Shown here: piece after piece, positions 1-5,882 of the stretch
How the letters are laid out: each line of letters begins with the position of its first letter
Position numbering within the stretch: position 1 is the first letter of the stretch
Assembly (NCBI GenBank): GCA_030038955.1
Contig: JASHQV010000429.1
Span: forward strand, 1 to 7,163
Source: Solirubrobacteraceae bacterium
GTDB taxonomy: Bacteria; Actinomycetota; Thermoleophilia; Solirubrobacterales; Solirubrobacteraceae
Direction: 5' to 3'
DNA length: 7,163 nucleotides
The notes under the pieces: generated by a model
Databases searched by the model: none
What the model was told of the DNA's origin: nothing
What the model saw: only the letters and a program-made list of their open reading frames with translations
Program-made: the position numbers and the translations under genes

Positions 1-500
1 GCGGCGACCTCGAGCCCCGAGACCGCCGACAGGACCGAGATCGCCGGCGTGATCGCGCCGTCGCCAAAGAACAGCGCCGCCCCGAAGATCCCGAGCGTCA
101 CGAGCAGCGTCCCCCGCGGCACCCGCAGCCGGCGGACGAGCGCGGCCAGCGCCATGATGCCGCCGTCGCCGCGATTGTGCACGCGCATGATCACGCCTGC
201 GTACTTGACCGACACCTCGAGCGTGATCGTCCAGAAGATCAGCGAGGCGATGCCGTACATCGTGGCGGCAGAGATGTGCGCCGCGGCGTGGTAGCCGAGC
301 GTCACCTGAACCGTGTACAGCGGGCTGGTGCCGATGTCGCCGAACACCACGCCGAGCGCCCCCAGCGCCAGCACCAGCCTGCCGACATGCAGCACCACGT
401 CATGCTGCTCGGCCGGGGCTGGGGACTCGCGCGCGCCCGCCCGCGGGACCTTCTCCCAGGGACGGAGAGCGGCGCCGACGGGGCGCTCGTGCTCGACCAC
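1..500 (-). CDS. kup: KUP-family potassium uptake transporter, N-terminal part (runs off left edge)
   Basis: This is an inner-membrane K+ uptake permease of the KUP/HAK/KT family. About 166 residues are visible, and the rest of a roughly 600-residue protein lies left of position 1. Counting from GTG 500, TM1 with GVVFGDIGTSPLY is at residues 50-62, a second hydrophobic stretch at 78-105 is followed by RVHNRGDGGIMAL (106-118), and TM3 carries FFGDGAITPAISVLSAV (144-160). These are family hallmarks. The start is uncertain. The frame is open back to a TAG at 819-821, and no ATG precedes the first TM. Candidates are GTG 398 (minimal), GTG 500 (chosen because codons 399-500 show the expected third-position G/C bias), TTG 644 and GTG 671. 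None has a good Shine-Dalgarno. The first 34 residues are hydrophilic and Pro/Arg/Glu-rich. The gene has no functional link to the hydrogenase genes. Identity is very sure; the 5' end is not. Confidence 0.9.
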   Translation of the reverse strand, partial: MVEHERPVGAALRPWEKVPRAGARESPAPAEQHDVVLHVGRLVLALGALGVVFGDIGTSPLYTVQVTLGYHAAAHISAATMYGIASLIFWTITLEVSVKYAGVIMRVHNRGDGGIMALAALVRRLRVPRGTLLVTLGIFGAALFFGDGAITPAISVLSAVSGLEVA

Positions 501-841
501 TCCTGGCCGGCTCGCGCGGTGCCCCGTCCCGGTCCTGCCGTCACCGCCGGCTGCGCCCGGGCGCGCATCCTCGTAGGGCAGCTTGTGAGCTGCCTCGTGG
601 AGGGGACGCCGAGGGCGGTTGGGTTCTTCGGGCGACTTGCTCAAGGCAGGCTCGAACCCCAAGTGAAGCACCCGTCCCAGACTGGCTGGGCAAGACTGGC
701 GGCGCGGGCGCGCTTCTGGCAGGCGCGCCGAGCGTGGCGGCGTGCGGTGGCCCGCGCGGCGGTGGGCTTGTGGCACCACCGCCGCGACGCGACGCCTCAG
801 AGCGGCATCCGCTGCTGACTACAGTCAGCGAGCTTCAGGGA
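501..841. other. Gap between kup and the Rho_N-like gene, no gene recognised
   Basis: This GC-rich stretch lies between the stop of the Rho_N-like gene (842) and my chosen kup start. On the minus strand the kup frame stays open to 818, but codon-position G/C bias is weak in 501-644, so this is probably leader sequence or at most an N-terminal extension. It contains a 7-bp perfect inverted repeat at 814-829 and a CCCAG/CTGGG hairpin at 676-690. I looked for a c-di-AMP (ydaO) riboswitch, expected upstream of some K+ transporters, and saw none of its conserved blocks. A TTCGAGC on the minus strand near 650 resembles a tRNA T-loop, but its flanks do not form a T-arm. No clear promoter was seen. 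Confidence 0.5.
814..829 (-). repeat. Short perfect inverted repeat downstream of the Rho_N-like gene
   Basis: GCTGACT (814-820) and AGTCAGC (823-829) are exact reverse complements, giving a stem of 6-7 bp with a tiny loop. It lies 12 bases past the stop codon of the Rho_N-like gene in its direction of transcription. There is no T-run on either strand, so it does not qualify as a classical intrinsic terminator. It could be a weak terminator, an mRNA 3' end or chance. Confidence 0.4.
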
Positions 842-1174
842 TCAGCCGTTCTTGCGGCCCAGCGCGCGCTTTAGCTGCGCCTTGTTCATCTTCGAGCGGC
901 CCTCGATCCTCACCCGCCTCGCCTGCTCGTAGAGGTCCTGCTTGGTGGGGTTGTCATGCGAATGCTGGCCGCCGCGCCGGCTCGAGGAGCTGCCCGAGGT
1001 CGACGACGGCGAGGCCGTCCGCGTCTGTCCGGCACGTGCGCGCTCGCGGTTGACGGTGCGAGCGGCCAGCTCCTCGGCGCGGTCCTCCGAGGCGCCGCGG
1101 CTCGTGGCGGAGTCCTTGATGTGCTCGTACTGCCGTGCTTGCTTGCTGCCCTTCTGGATGCCTCTCGGTGGCAT
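842..1174 (-). CDS. Small basic protein with C-terminal Rho_N-like domain
   Basis: This complete 110-residue, highly charged basic protein has three parts. The conserved-looking N-terminal part (residues 8-50, QARQYEHIKDS and DRAEELAARTVNRERA) resembles small proteins often annotated as 'plasmid stabilization protein'. Residues 51-75 form a Ser/Gly/Arg-rich low-complexity linker. The C-terminal part (77-108, TKQDLYEQARRVRIEGRSKM then NKAQLKRAL) matches the pattern of the Rho termination factor N-terminal (SAP-like) domain, a short helical nucleic-acid-binding module. It has no signal peptide or membrane segment, so it is probably cytosolic and binds DNA or RNA. The ATG is set by an excellent Shine-Dalgarno (GGAGGTGA) five bases upstream. 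It is separated from the hyp operon by 81 bases holding an inverted repeat and a possible own promoter. The domain call is fairly sure; the cellular role is unknown, and the 'plasmid stabilization' label is historical rather than demonstrated. Confidence 0.85.
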   Translation of the reverse strand: MPPRGIQKGSKQARQYEHIKDSATSRGASEDRAEELAARTVNRERARAGQTRTASPSSTSGSSSSRRGGQHSHDNPTKQDLYEQARRVRIEGRSKMNKAQLKRALGRKNG

Positions 1175-1177
1175 CGC

Positions 1178-1185
1178 TCACCTCC
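1178..1185 (-). promoter_or_regulatory. Strong Shine-Dalgarno of the Rho_N-like gene
   Basis: GGAGGTGA on the minus strand lies three bases from the ATG at 1174, with its GGAGG core 6 bases away. It is a near-perfect anti-SD match and fixes the start. Its first two G's (1185-1184) are also the last bases of the right arm of the inverted repeat 1184-1249, so RNA folding could affect access to it. Confidence 0.75.
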
Positions 1186-1249
1186 CTGTTCGATCGCAGC
1201 GATCCGACATGGGCTACCTCTACCCGCGATCGCTGGCGGGCGAACAGGG
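1184..1249. repeat. Nested inverted repeat between the hyp operon and the Rho_N-like gene
   Basis: The outer arms CCCTGTTCG (1184-1192) and CGAACAGGG (1241-1249) pair over 9 bp. The inner arms CAGCGATC (1197-1204) and GATCGCTG (1228-1235) pair over 8 bp. They leave a small asymmetric internal loop and a 23-base apical loop (1205-1227). A competing hairpin GATCGC-A-GCGATC (1192-1204) uses the same bases. As minus-strand RNA the structure begins 6 bases after the stop of the last hyp-operon gene and ends in the Shine-Dalgarno of the next gene. It has no T-run. It could be a 3' stabiliser or Rho-type boundary, a leader that masks the SD, or a DNA operator. Confidence 0.6.
1220..1245 (-). promoter_or_regulatory. 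Possible SigB/SigF-type stress promoter for the Rho_N-like gene
   Basis: On the minus strand GTTC (1245-1242), a 16-base spacer and GGGTAG (1225-1220) resemble the actinobacterial stress-sigma consensus GTTT-N14-16-GGGTAT, with one mismatch in each box. A start near 1212 would give a leader of about 37 bases carrying the strong Shine-Dalgarno. The match is suggestive only, since short G/C-rich boxes occur often in such DNA. Confidence 0.3.
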
Positions 1250-1255
1250 TTGGGC

Positions 1256-1576
1256 TCAGGGCAGCAGTCCACCGCTCGGCAGCACGACCCACAGCCGCGG
1301 CGCCAGCTCGCTCAGCACTGCCGGATCGAGCGCAGCGACGCGCTCTGCACCGGTGCGCTCGAGCGCCAGCGCCAGCTCGCGCCAAGCCTGGGCGACCGGA
1401 GCAACGCGCGCGGTCGGACCCCAGCCGGTGGCCGCCCGCAGCTCGTCGGCGCGGGCCCGGATCTGGGCGGGCGTGAGCTCGCCGAACGGGCGGCTGGCGC
1501 CGTCGACGTAGACGGCGCTCGACAGGATCTCACTGAGCGGCGCTGACGCCCCGGGCGGCTGCGGCTGATCGGTCAT
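1256..1576 (-). CDS. 106-residue protein of unknown function, last gene of hyp operon
   Basis: I do not recognise a named family. It is a soluble, mostly helical protein. A Pro/Gln-rich N-terminus (residues 1-13) is followed by LSEILSSAVYVDGASRPFGE (14-33), then a helical segment TPAQIRARADELRAATGW (35-52), GPTARVAPVAQAWRELALAL (53-72), and a C-terminus ending LAPRLWVVLPSGGLLP. It has no cysteines and only weak metal-ligand potential. ATG 1576 is preferred because GAGG lies five bases upstream; an in-frame GTG at 1582 would overlap that SD. It begins 21 bases after the hypF stop and follows the operon direction, so it is probably cotranscribed and may serve as an accessory factor in hydrogenase maturation or regulation (inference from position). 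Third-codon-position bias supports real coding. Confidence 0.8.
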   Translation of the reverse strand: MTDQPQPPGASAPLSEILSSAVYVDGASRPFGELTPAQIRARADELRAATGWGPTARVAPVAQAWRELALALERTGAERVAALDPAVLSELAPRLWVVLPSGGLLP

Positions 1577-1597
1577 CGACACCTCGCTCGCAGTCGC

Positions 1598-4021
1598 TCA
1601 CCCATCTGTGGTGACCGCCAGCCGGCGGGCCGCCACCGCCGCCTGCCCGTACGAGATGCCGCCGTCGCCGGGCGGCAGCAGCTCCGGGACGAGTACGCGC
1701 AGGCCGCTCGCCTGCAGCCCGGTGGCCGTCGTCTCCAGCAGCCGGCGGTTGTGGAAGACGCCTCCGGACAGCACGACCAGCTCGACCCCGGAGCGGCTGG
1801 CGGCGCGGGCGCATACGGCCACGGTGGCAGCGGCGACGCCATCGTGGAAGCGGCTTGCGACGAGCCCGACGGGAGTGCCGGCGGCGAGATCGGCGACGAT
1901 CGACCGCAGCGCCTCACGCGGGTCGAGCACGAGCATCCCGCCCTCGCCGGCGCTGACCGCGATCTCGTAGCAACCGTGTGCGCCCGGCTCGCACCGGCCC
2001 TCGAGCTCGACCGCAGCCTGACCCTCGTAGTTGATCTCGGAGCGCACCCCGCACAGCGCCGAGACCGCGTCGAACAGACGGCCCATGCTGGTCGTCGCCG
2101 GCGAGCTCAGACCGGTGCGCGCCAGCTGCGCAACCTGATGCCAGCGCCGAGGCTCGACGCGTGCTCTCAGGGTTGGCGGCAGCTCAGGCGTCGCATCACC
2201 GCCAAGCGCGCACAGCCACGCGCACGCCATCCGCCACGGCTCGCGGATCGCGCGCTCGCCGCCGGGCAGGCTAACCGGTGCCAGCGCGCCGACGCGATCG
2301 AATCCGTCGAGACCGCCGAGCAGCAGCTCACCTCCCCAAACAGCTCCGTCGCTGCCGAGGCCGGTGCCGTCGAAGATCGCACCGACCGCCGGGCCATCCT
2401 CCCCGTGCTCCGCCAGACACGCCGCCAGGTGGGCGTGGTGGTGCTGCACGCCGACGCGTTCGACGCCCGAGAGCTCGAGCGCGTACTTGGTCGACAGATA
2501 CTCGGGGTGGAGATCATGTGCCACGACCTCCGGCGCAACCGAGAACAGCCGCTCGAAATGTGCGACCCCCGCGGTGAACGAGCGCAGCGTCTCGTAGTTC
2601 TCGAGGTCACCGATGTGGTGGCTGACCCAGGCACGGTCATCGCGAGCCACGCAGAAGGTGTTCTTGAGCTCGGCGCCGCACGCGAGAATCGGCCTCGTCG
2701 CCGGGTACGGCAGCGGGATGCCGGCGGGCACGTAGCCGCGCGAGCGGCGGATGAACGACGACCGACGGCCAGCGTCACCGCCACCGCCACCGTCGCGCAG
2801 ATCGCCGCCGATCACGCGAACCACTGAGTCGTCGGTCCGGGTAGCGATGTCCCGGTTGTGGACCAGCAGCAGGTCCGCGATCCCGCCGAGTCTCGCGTGC
2901 GCGTCGCCGTCCTCGTAGGCGATCGGCTCGTCGGAGACGTTGCCGCTGGTCATCACCAAGGCATCGGCGCAGCCGTCCGACTCGGCCGCGAGGTCCGCCA
3001 GCAGCAGGTGATGAAGCGGCGTGTACGGCAGCATCACGCCGAGCTCTCGCGCAGCCGGCGCGACATCCTCGGCCACCGGTGCCGCGTCGCGCCGCAGCGC
3101 CAGCACGATCGGTCGCTGCGGCGAGCAGAGCAGCTCGCGCTCGGCCTCGCCCAGCTCGACCAGCCGCTCGGCGACTGCGGTCGTAGCGACCATCAGCGCG
3201 AACGGCTTGTCTTCGCGGTGCTTGCGCGAGCGCAGCTCGGACACGGCACGCTCGTCGTCGGCGCGACAGGCGAGGTGGTAGCCGCCGATCCCCTTGACCG
3301 CGACGATCGCGCCGTCGCGCAGCGCGATCGCGGCGGCCAGCACCGGGTCGGCCGGCGCGAGGCCGACGGGCTTGCGGCCGTCGGGTCCGGTGAGCCGCAG
3401 CAGCGGCCCGCACACGGGGCAGGCGTTCGGCTGCGCGTGGAAGCGACGATCGCTGGGGTCGTCGTACTCGGCCTGGCACTCGGGGCACATGCGGAACCGC
3501 CGCATCGTCGTCAGCGGGCGGTCATAAGGGATGCCGCGAACGATCGTGAACCTGGGACCGCAGTTCGTGCAGTTGATGAACGGATAGCGATAGCGCCGAT
3601 CGTCGGGATCCAACAGCTCGCGCAGGCAGTCGGCGCAGGTGGCGCTGTCGGGCGTGACCGGCGCGTCAGCGCGGCGCTCGCGGGTGCTCGCGCGGATCTC
3701 GAAGCGCCGCCCTCCGGCGGGCTCGAGCACCGCGGTGTCGACTCGCTCAACGATCGCCAGCGGCGGTGCCTCGCGCGCCACCCGCGCAACGAAGGCGTCC
3801 ACGGCGGCTCCCGGACCCTCGATCTCGGCGAGCACGCCGTGGGCGTCGTTGAGCACCCAGCCGGCGAGCCCAAGCTCGCCGGCCAGCCTGTACACGTAAG
3901 GCCGGAAGCCGACCCCCTGGACCGTGCCCGTGACACGAACCTGAATCCGAACCGGAGCCTGAGCCACGATCTGCACGTGAGCCTGAGCCTCGTCGCCGGA
4001 GCCGATCACGCGCGTGCTCAT
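1598..4021 (-). CDS. hypF: HypF, carbamoyltransferase for [NiFe]-hydrogenase CN ligand synthesis
   Basis: HypF uses carbamoyl phosphate and ATP to make carbamoyl-adenylate and passes the carbamoyl group to the C-terminal cysteine of HypE, the source of the active-site cyanides. All domains are present in 807 residues. The acylphosphatase domain (24-111) has GTVQGVGFR with catalytic Arg40 and Asn58. The double zinc finger has C129/C132, C151/C154, C179/C182 and C201/C204, with the canonical 18-24-18 spacing. The YrdC-like domain (about 226-405) has KGIGGYHLACRA and DKPFALM. The Kae1-like domain has HHHAH (527-531), DGTGLGSDGAVWGGE (551-565) and GGVFHNRRLLE. ATG 4021 is chosen because it overlaps the stop of the upstream SIS gene as ATGA; a GTG at 4036 is the alternative. 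There is no SD, so translation probably depends on coupling. Oddities are a Gly-rich insert (about 405-421) before the Kae1-like part and an 8-residue repeat near the N-terminus. The gene appears intact. Confidence 0.98.
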   Translation of the reverse strand: MSTRVIGSGDEAQAHVQIVAQAPVRIQVRVTGTVQGVGFRPYVYRLAGELGLAGWVLNDAHGVLAEIEGPGAAVDAFVARVAREAPPLAIVERVDTAVLEPAGGRRFEIRASTRERRADAPVTPDSATCADCLRELLDPDDRRYRYPFINCTNCGPRFTIVRGIPYDRPLTTMRRFRMCPECQAEYDDPSDRRFHAQPNACPVCGPLLRLTGPDGRKPVGLAPADPVLAAAIALRDGAIVAVKGIGGYHLACRADDERAVSELRSRKHREDKPFALMVATTAVAERLVELGEAERELLCSPQRPIVLALRRDAAPVAEDVAPAARELGVMLPYTPLHHLLLADLAAESDGCADALVMTSGNVSDEPIAYEDGDAHARLGGIADLLLVHNRDIATRTDDSVVRVIGGDLRDGGGGGDAGRRSSFIRRSRGYVPAGIPLPYPATRPILACGAELKNTFCVARDDRAWVSHHIGDLENYETLRSFTAGVAHFERLFSVAPEVVAHDLHPEYLSTKYALELSGVERVGVQHHHAHLAACLAEHGEDGPAVGAIFDGTGLGSDGAVWGGELLLGGLDGFDRVGALAPVSLPGGERAIREPWRMACAWLCALGGDATPELPPTLRARVEPRRWHQVAQLARTGLSSPATTSMGRLFDAVSALCGVRSEINYEGQAAVELEGRCEPGAHGCYEIAVSAGEGGMLVLDPREALRSIVADLAAGTPVGLVASRFHDGVAAATVAVCARAASRSGVELVVLSGGVFHNRRLLETTATGLQASGLRVLVPELLPPGDGGISYGQAAVAARRLAVTTDG
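3955..3989. repeat. 11-bp direct repeat with 24-base period in the hypF 5' end
   Basis: GAGCCTGAGCC occurs at 3955-3965 and again at 3979-3989. The 24-base period keeps frame and encodes AQAHVQIV followed by AQAPVRIQ (residues 14-29 of HypF). It lies before the acylphosphatase core, so the slight N-terminal lengthening is probably tolerated. This may be a recent in-frame duplication. Confidence 0.5.
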
Positions 4022-5202
4022 CCGACCAGCGCGCACAGTGCGTGGTAAGCGGTCGCCTGTGCCTCCTGGATCCGCGGGATGTGCTCGGAACGCGAGATCA
4101 GCACGTAGTCGGCGAGCTGCTCGGCGCCGATCCGGCCGCCGTCGTAGCCGACGAGCGCGATCGTGATCAGCTCCCGCCGGCGTGCCTCTGCGAGCGCCGC
4201 GATCAGATCCGACGAGTTGCCGGAGGTCGACAGCACGACCGCGACGTCGCCGGCGCTGCCGTAGGCGATCACCTGGCGAGCGAAGATCGCATCGACGCCG
4301 ATGTCGTTTGCCAGCGCCGTGAGGATCGACGAGTCCTCGGTCAGGTCGATCGCGGGATGGCCGGCCGCCCGCAGGTCCGCGACCAGGTCCATCGCGTCGG
4401 TTGCCGAGCCGCCGTTACCCATCGCCAGCAGCTTGCTGCCGCGTGCGAACGCCGCGCGGATCGCAACGGCGGCCGCGATCAGCTGCTCGCGGTTGTCGGC
4501 CAGCGTCTGCTCGCACAGGTCTGAGATCTCTGCCGCCTTCATCAGCGCCGACGCGCGCACGTCGTCGAGCACTGGCTGCAGCTCGGACTCCCGCTCGGCC
4601 AGGAACGGATACAGGAAGCTGGAGGCGCCGGGATCGTGGATCTGGCGGGGATCGCGACCGGCCAGCAGGCCGCGATGCTCGAAGAACACGTGCACGAGCT
4701 CCCAGAGCACGTGATAGAGCGTTTCGACCAGCTCCTGGCGGATCCAGCCATCCGACGCCGGCGGCTCGAGCTCCCAGTCGGCGCCGGCGCCCCCGAAGCC
4801 GACCGTCAGGCAGCCTCGTGCGCGCGCAAGCGCGATCGCGAGCGCCGCCTCGCCGCCGTCCGCGTCTGCTCCGAACGCCATCGCGATGTCCTCGGACCGT
4901 GCGATCAGCGCGAGCTGTCGCTCGAGCGCGCCGCCCTCCGGCGTCAAGGCGATCGCCGGCAGCGCCCGCTTGCCAACGATCACCGGGTGGACGAACTCGA
5001 CGGCCACGTGCCGGGCGTCGGAGCGGGCGGCGGGTGTGCGACCGCATGCCACCAGCCGCCCACCGCGTGCGAACCGCTCGGCCATCGCGTGGCAGAGATG
5101 CGCCAGCCGCTCCGACTCGGCTTCGAAGAAGGCGCCGCCTGCCTCGACCCGCGCCTCCAGCAGCGCAGCGAGCCGATCCGCTGCGACGGCGCCCTCGGTC
5201 AC
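4018..5202 (-). CDS. Tandem SIS-domain protein (GmhA-like) in the hyp operon
   Basis: This 394-residue cytosolic protein has two sugar-isomerase (SIS) folds related to sedoheptulose-7-phosphate isomerase GmhA. The N-half (about 10-145) has DARHVAVEF (His65, Glu69) and KRALPAIAL but has lost the NGGS and STSGNS phosphate-binding loops. A linker helix at 160-178 holds H164, E168, H171, E175 and H176. The C-half (about 225-394) keeps GNGGSATDA (262-270), ILTALANDIG, IFARQV, STSGNS (325-330), DGGRIG and RIQEAQ. It carries Asp272/Asp276 where GmhA has His61/Glu65, and Gln382 where GmhA has catalytic His180. Ordinary GmhA activity from one half alone is therefore unlikely. It starts with GTG overlapping the hypB stop (GTGA) and ends overlapping the hypF start (ATGA), so coexpression with maturation genes is strongly implied. 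The substrate and role are unknown. It may bind a sugar or other phosphate ligand, or act as a regulator or partner of HypB or HypF. The fold is sure; the function is not. Confidence 0.93.
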   Translation of the reverse strand: MTEGAVAADRLAALLEARVEAGGAFFEAESERLAHLCHAMAERFARGGRLVACGRTPAARSDARHVAVEFVHPVIVGKRALPAIALTPEGGALERQLALIARSEDIAMAFGADADGGEAALAIALARARGCLTVGFGGAGADWELEPPASDGWIRQELVETLYHVLWELVHVFFEHRGLLAGRDPRQIHDPGASSFLYPFLAERESELQPVLDDVRASALMKAAEISDLCEQTLADNREQLIAAAVAIRAAFARGSKLLAMGNGGSATDAMDLVADLRAAGHPAIDLTEDSSILTALANDIGVDAIFARQVIAYGSAGDVAVVLSTSGNSSDLIAALAEARRRELITIALVGYDGGRIGAEQLADYVLISRSEHIPRIQEAQATAYHALCALVG

Positions 5203-5882
5203 GCCGCGACCGGCGCCGCCGCTCGGCCCACGAGCGCGACTAGCCACTGCCTCCACTCCTCGACCCCTTCGCCGGTCCGGGCGCTGAGGACGATCTGCCG
5301 CACGCCCGGATGCACCTGGTCGATGTTGTACTGGAGCTTGTCGAGATCGAACTCGAGGTGGGGCAGCAGGTCGACCTTGTTGATCAGCACCAGCTCGCAG
5401 GCGCGGAACATCAGCGGGTACTTGAGCGGCTTGTCCTCGCCCTCGCAGATCGAGCAGATCATCACGCGCGCGTCCTCCCCGATCCGGAACTCCGCCGGGC
5501 ACACGAGGTTGCCGACGTTCTCGACGACCAGCAGGTCGATCTGATCGAGCGGCAGCGCCGGGATCGACGAGCGCACCATGTTCGCGTCGAGGTGGCACTC
5601 GCCGCCGAAGCTCGGCGCCGTGTTCAGCTGCGTCACCGGGATGTGCAGGTCCGCGAGTCGGTCGGCGTCGAGCGAGCCCTGGACGTCGCCCTCGAGCACG
5701 CCGAGACGTACGCCGGGCAGCCGGGCTGCCTGCTCGAGCAGCGTGGTCTTACCCGCGCCGGGCGCGCTCATGAAGTTGACCACCTTCACGCGGTGGCGGT
5801 CGAAGTCGGCCCGGTTGGCCGTGGCGATCGTGTTGTTGGCGTCGAGCGCCTCCTCGATCACCGTCACCTTGACGCGATGCAT
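5199..5882 (-). CDS. hypB: HypB, GTPase and nickel chaperone for hydrogenase maturation
   Basis: HypB is a SIMIBI-class GTPase that works with HypA to insert nickel into the hydrogenase large subunit in the cytosol. At 227 residues it is the short form, with no His-rich stretch and no N-terminal CxxCGC metal site, so it is probably not a nickel store. Visible motifs are the P-loop SAPGAGKTT (39-47), EGDVQGS (64-70), the G-domain metal site with C96-H97 (GGECHLDA) and C128 (NVGNLVCPA), EGEDKPLKYP (147-156), and NKVD (168-171) for guanine recognition. C143 and C146 form an extra CxxC just before EGEDKP, where many homologues have SVTEGEDKP. ATG 5882 follows GAGGAGG and lies inside hypA, overlapping its last 19 bases. 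The C-terminal stop overlaps the SIS-gene GTG by 4 bases. Confidence 0.97.
   Translation of the reverse strand: MHRVKVTVIEEALDANNTIATANRADFDRHRVKVVNFMSAPGAGKTTLLEQAARLPGVRLGVLEGDVQGSLDADRLADLHIPVTQLNTAPSFGGECHLDANMVRSSIPALPLDQIDLLVVENVGNLVCPAEFRIGEDARVMICSICEGEDKPLKYPLMFRACELVLINKVDLLPHLEFDLDKLQYNIDQVHPGVRQIVLSARTGEGVEEWRQWLVALVGRAAAPVAA

Noticed and set aside
640..670. tRNA-like TTCGAGC element on the minus strand
   Set aside because: The flanking bases do not form a 5-bp T-arm, and no acceptor, D or anticodon arms can be placed.
177..818. 213-codon plus-strand open frame at the left end
   Set aside because: It lies opposite the conserved KUP motifs on the minus strand and has low-complexity His/Arg/Ala composition with no domain.
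814..829. Intrinsic terminator after the Rho_N-like gene
   Set aside because: The hairpin is short with a very small loop and has no T-tract on either strand, so it was kept only as an inverted repeat.
399..841. c-di-AMP (ydaO) riboswitch upstream of kup
   Set aside because: The minus-strand sequence lacks the conserved GACGCCGAA-like and GGGTGAA-like blocks of that riboswitch.
942..1546. Plus-strand open frames of about 190 codons over the Rho_N-like and 106-residue genes
   Set aside because: They span two minus-strand genes and their intergenic region and show no conserved pattern. The minus-strand genes have proper Shine-Dalgarno sequences.
1751..4048. Long plus-strand open frames opposite hypF (about 358 and 396 codons)
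   Set aside because: They are antisense shadows of hypF, a fully conserved enzyme with all motifs. They are Arg/Ala-rich with no recognisable domain and arise from high third-position G/C.
4018..5202. Calling the SIS protein a true sedoheptulose-7-phosphate isomerase (GmhA)
   Set aside because: The C-half has Asp and Gln in place of the catalytic Glu65 and His180, the N-half lacks the phosphate-binding loops, and there are no heptose pathway genes nearby.
5203..5598. Upstream extension of the SIS-gene frame across hypB to give 526 residues
   Set aside because: The extra part is the out-of-frame shadow of hypB, with Arg/Ala/Pro-rich composition. The GTGA overlap at 5199-5202 gives a natural start.
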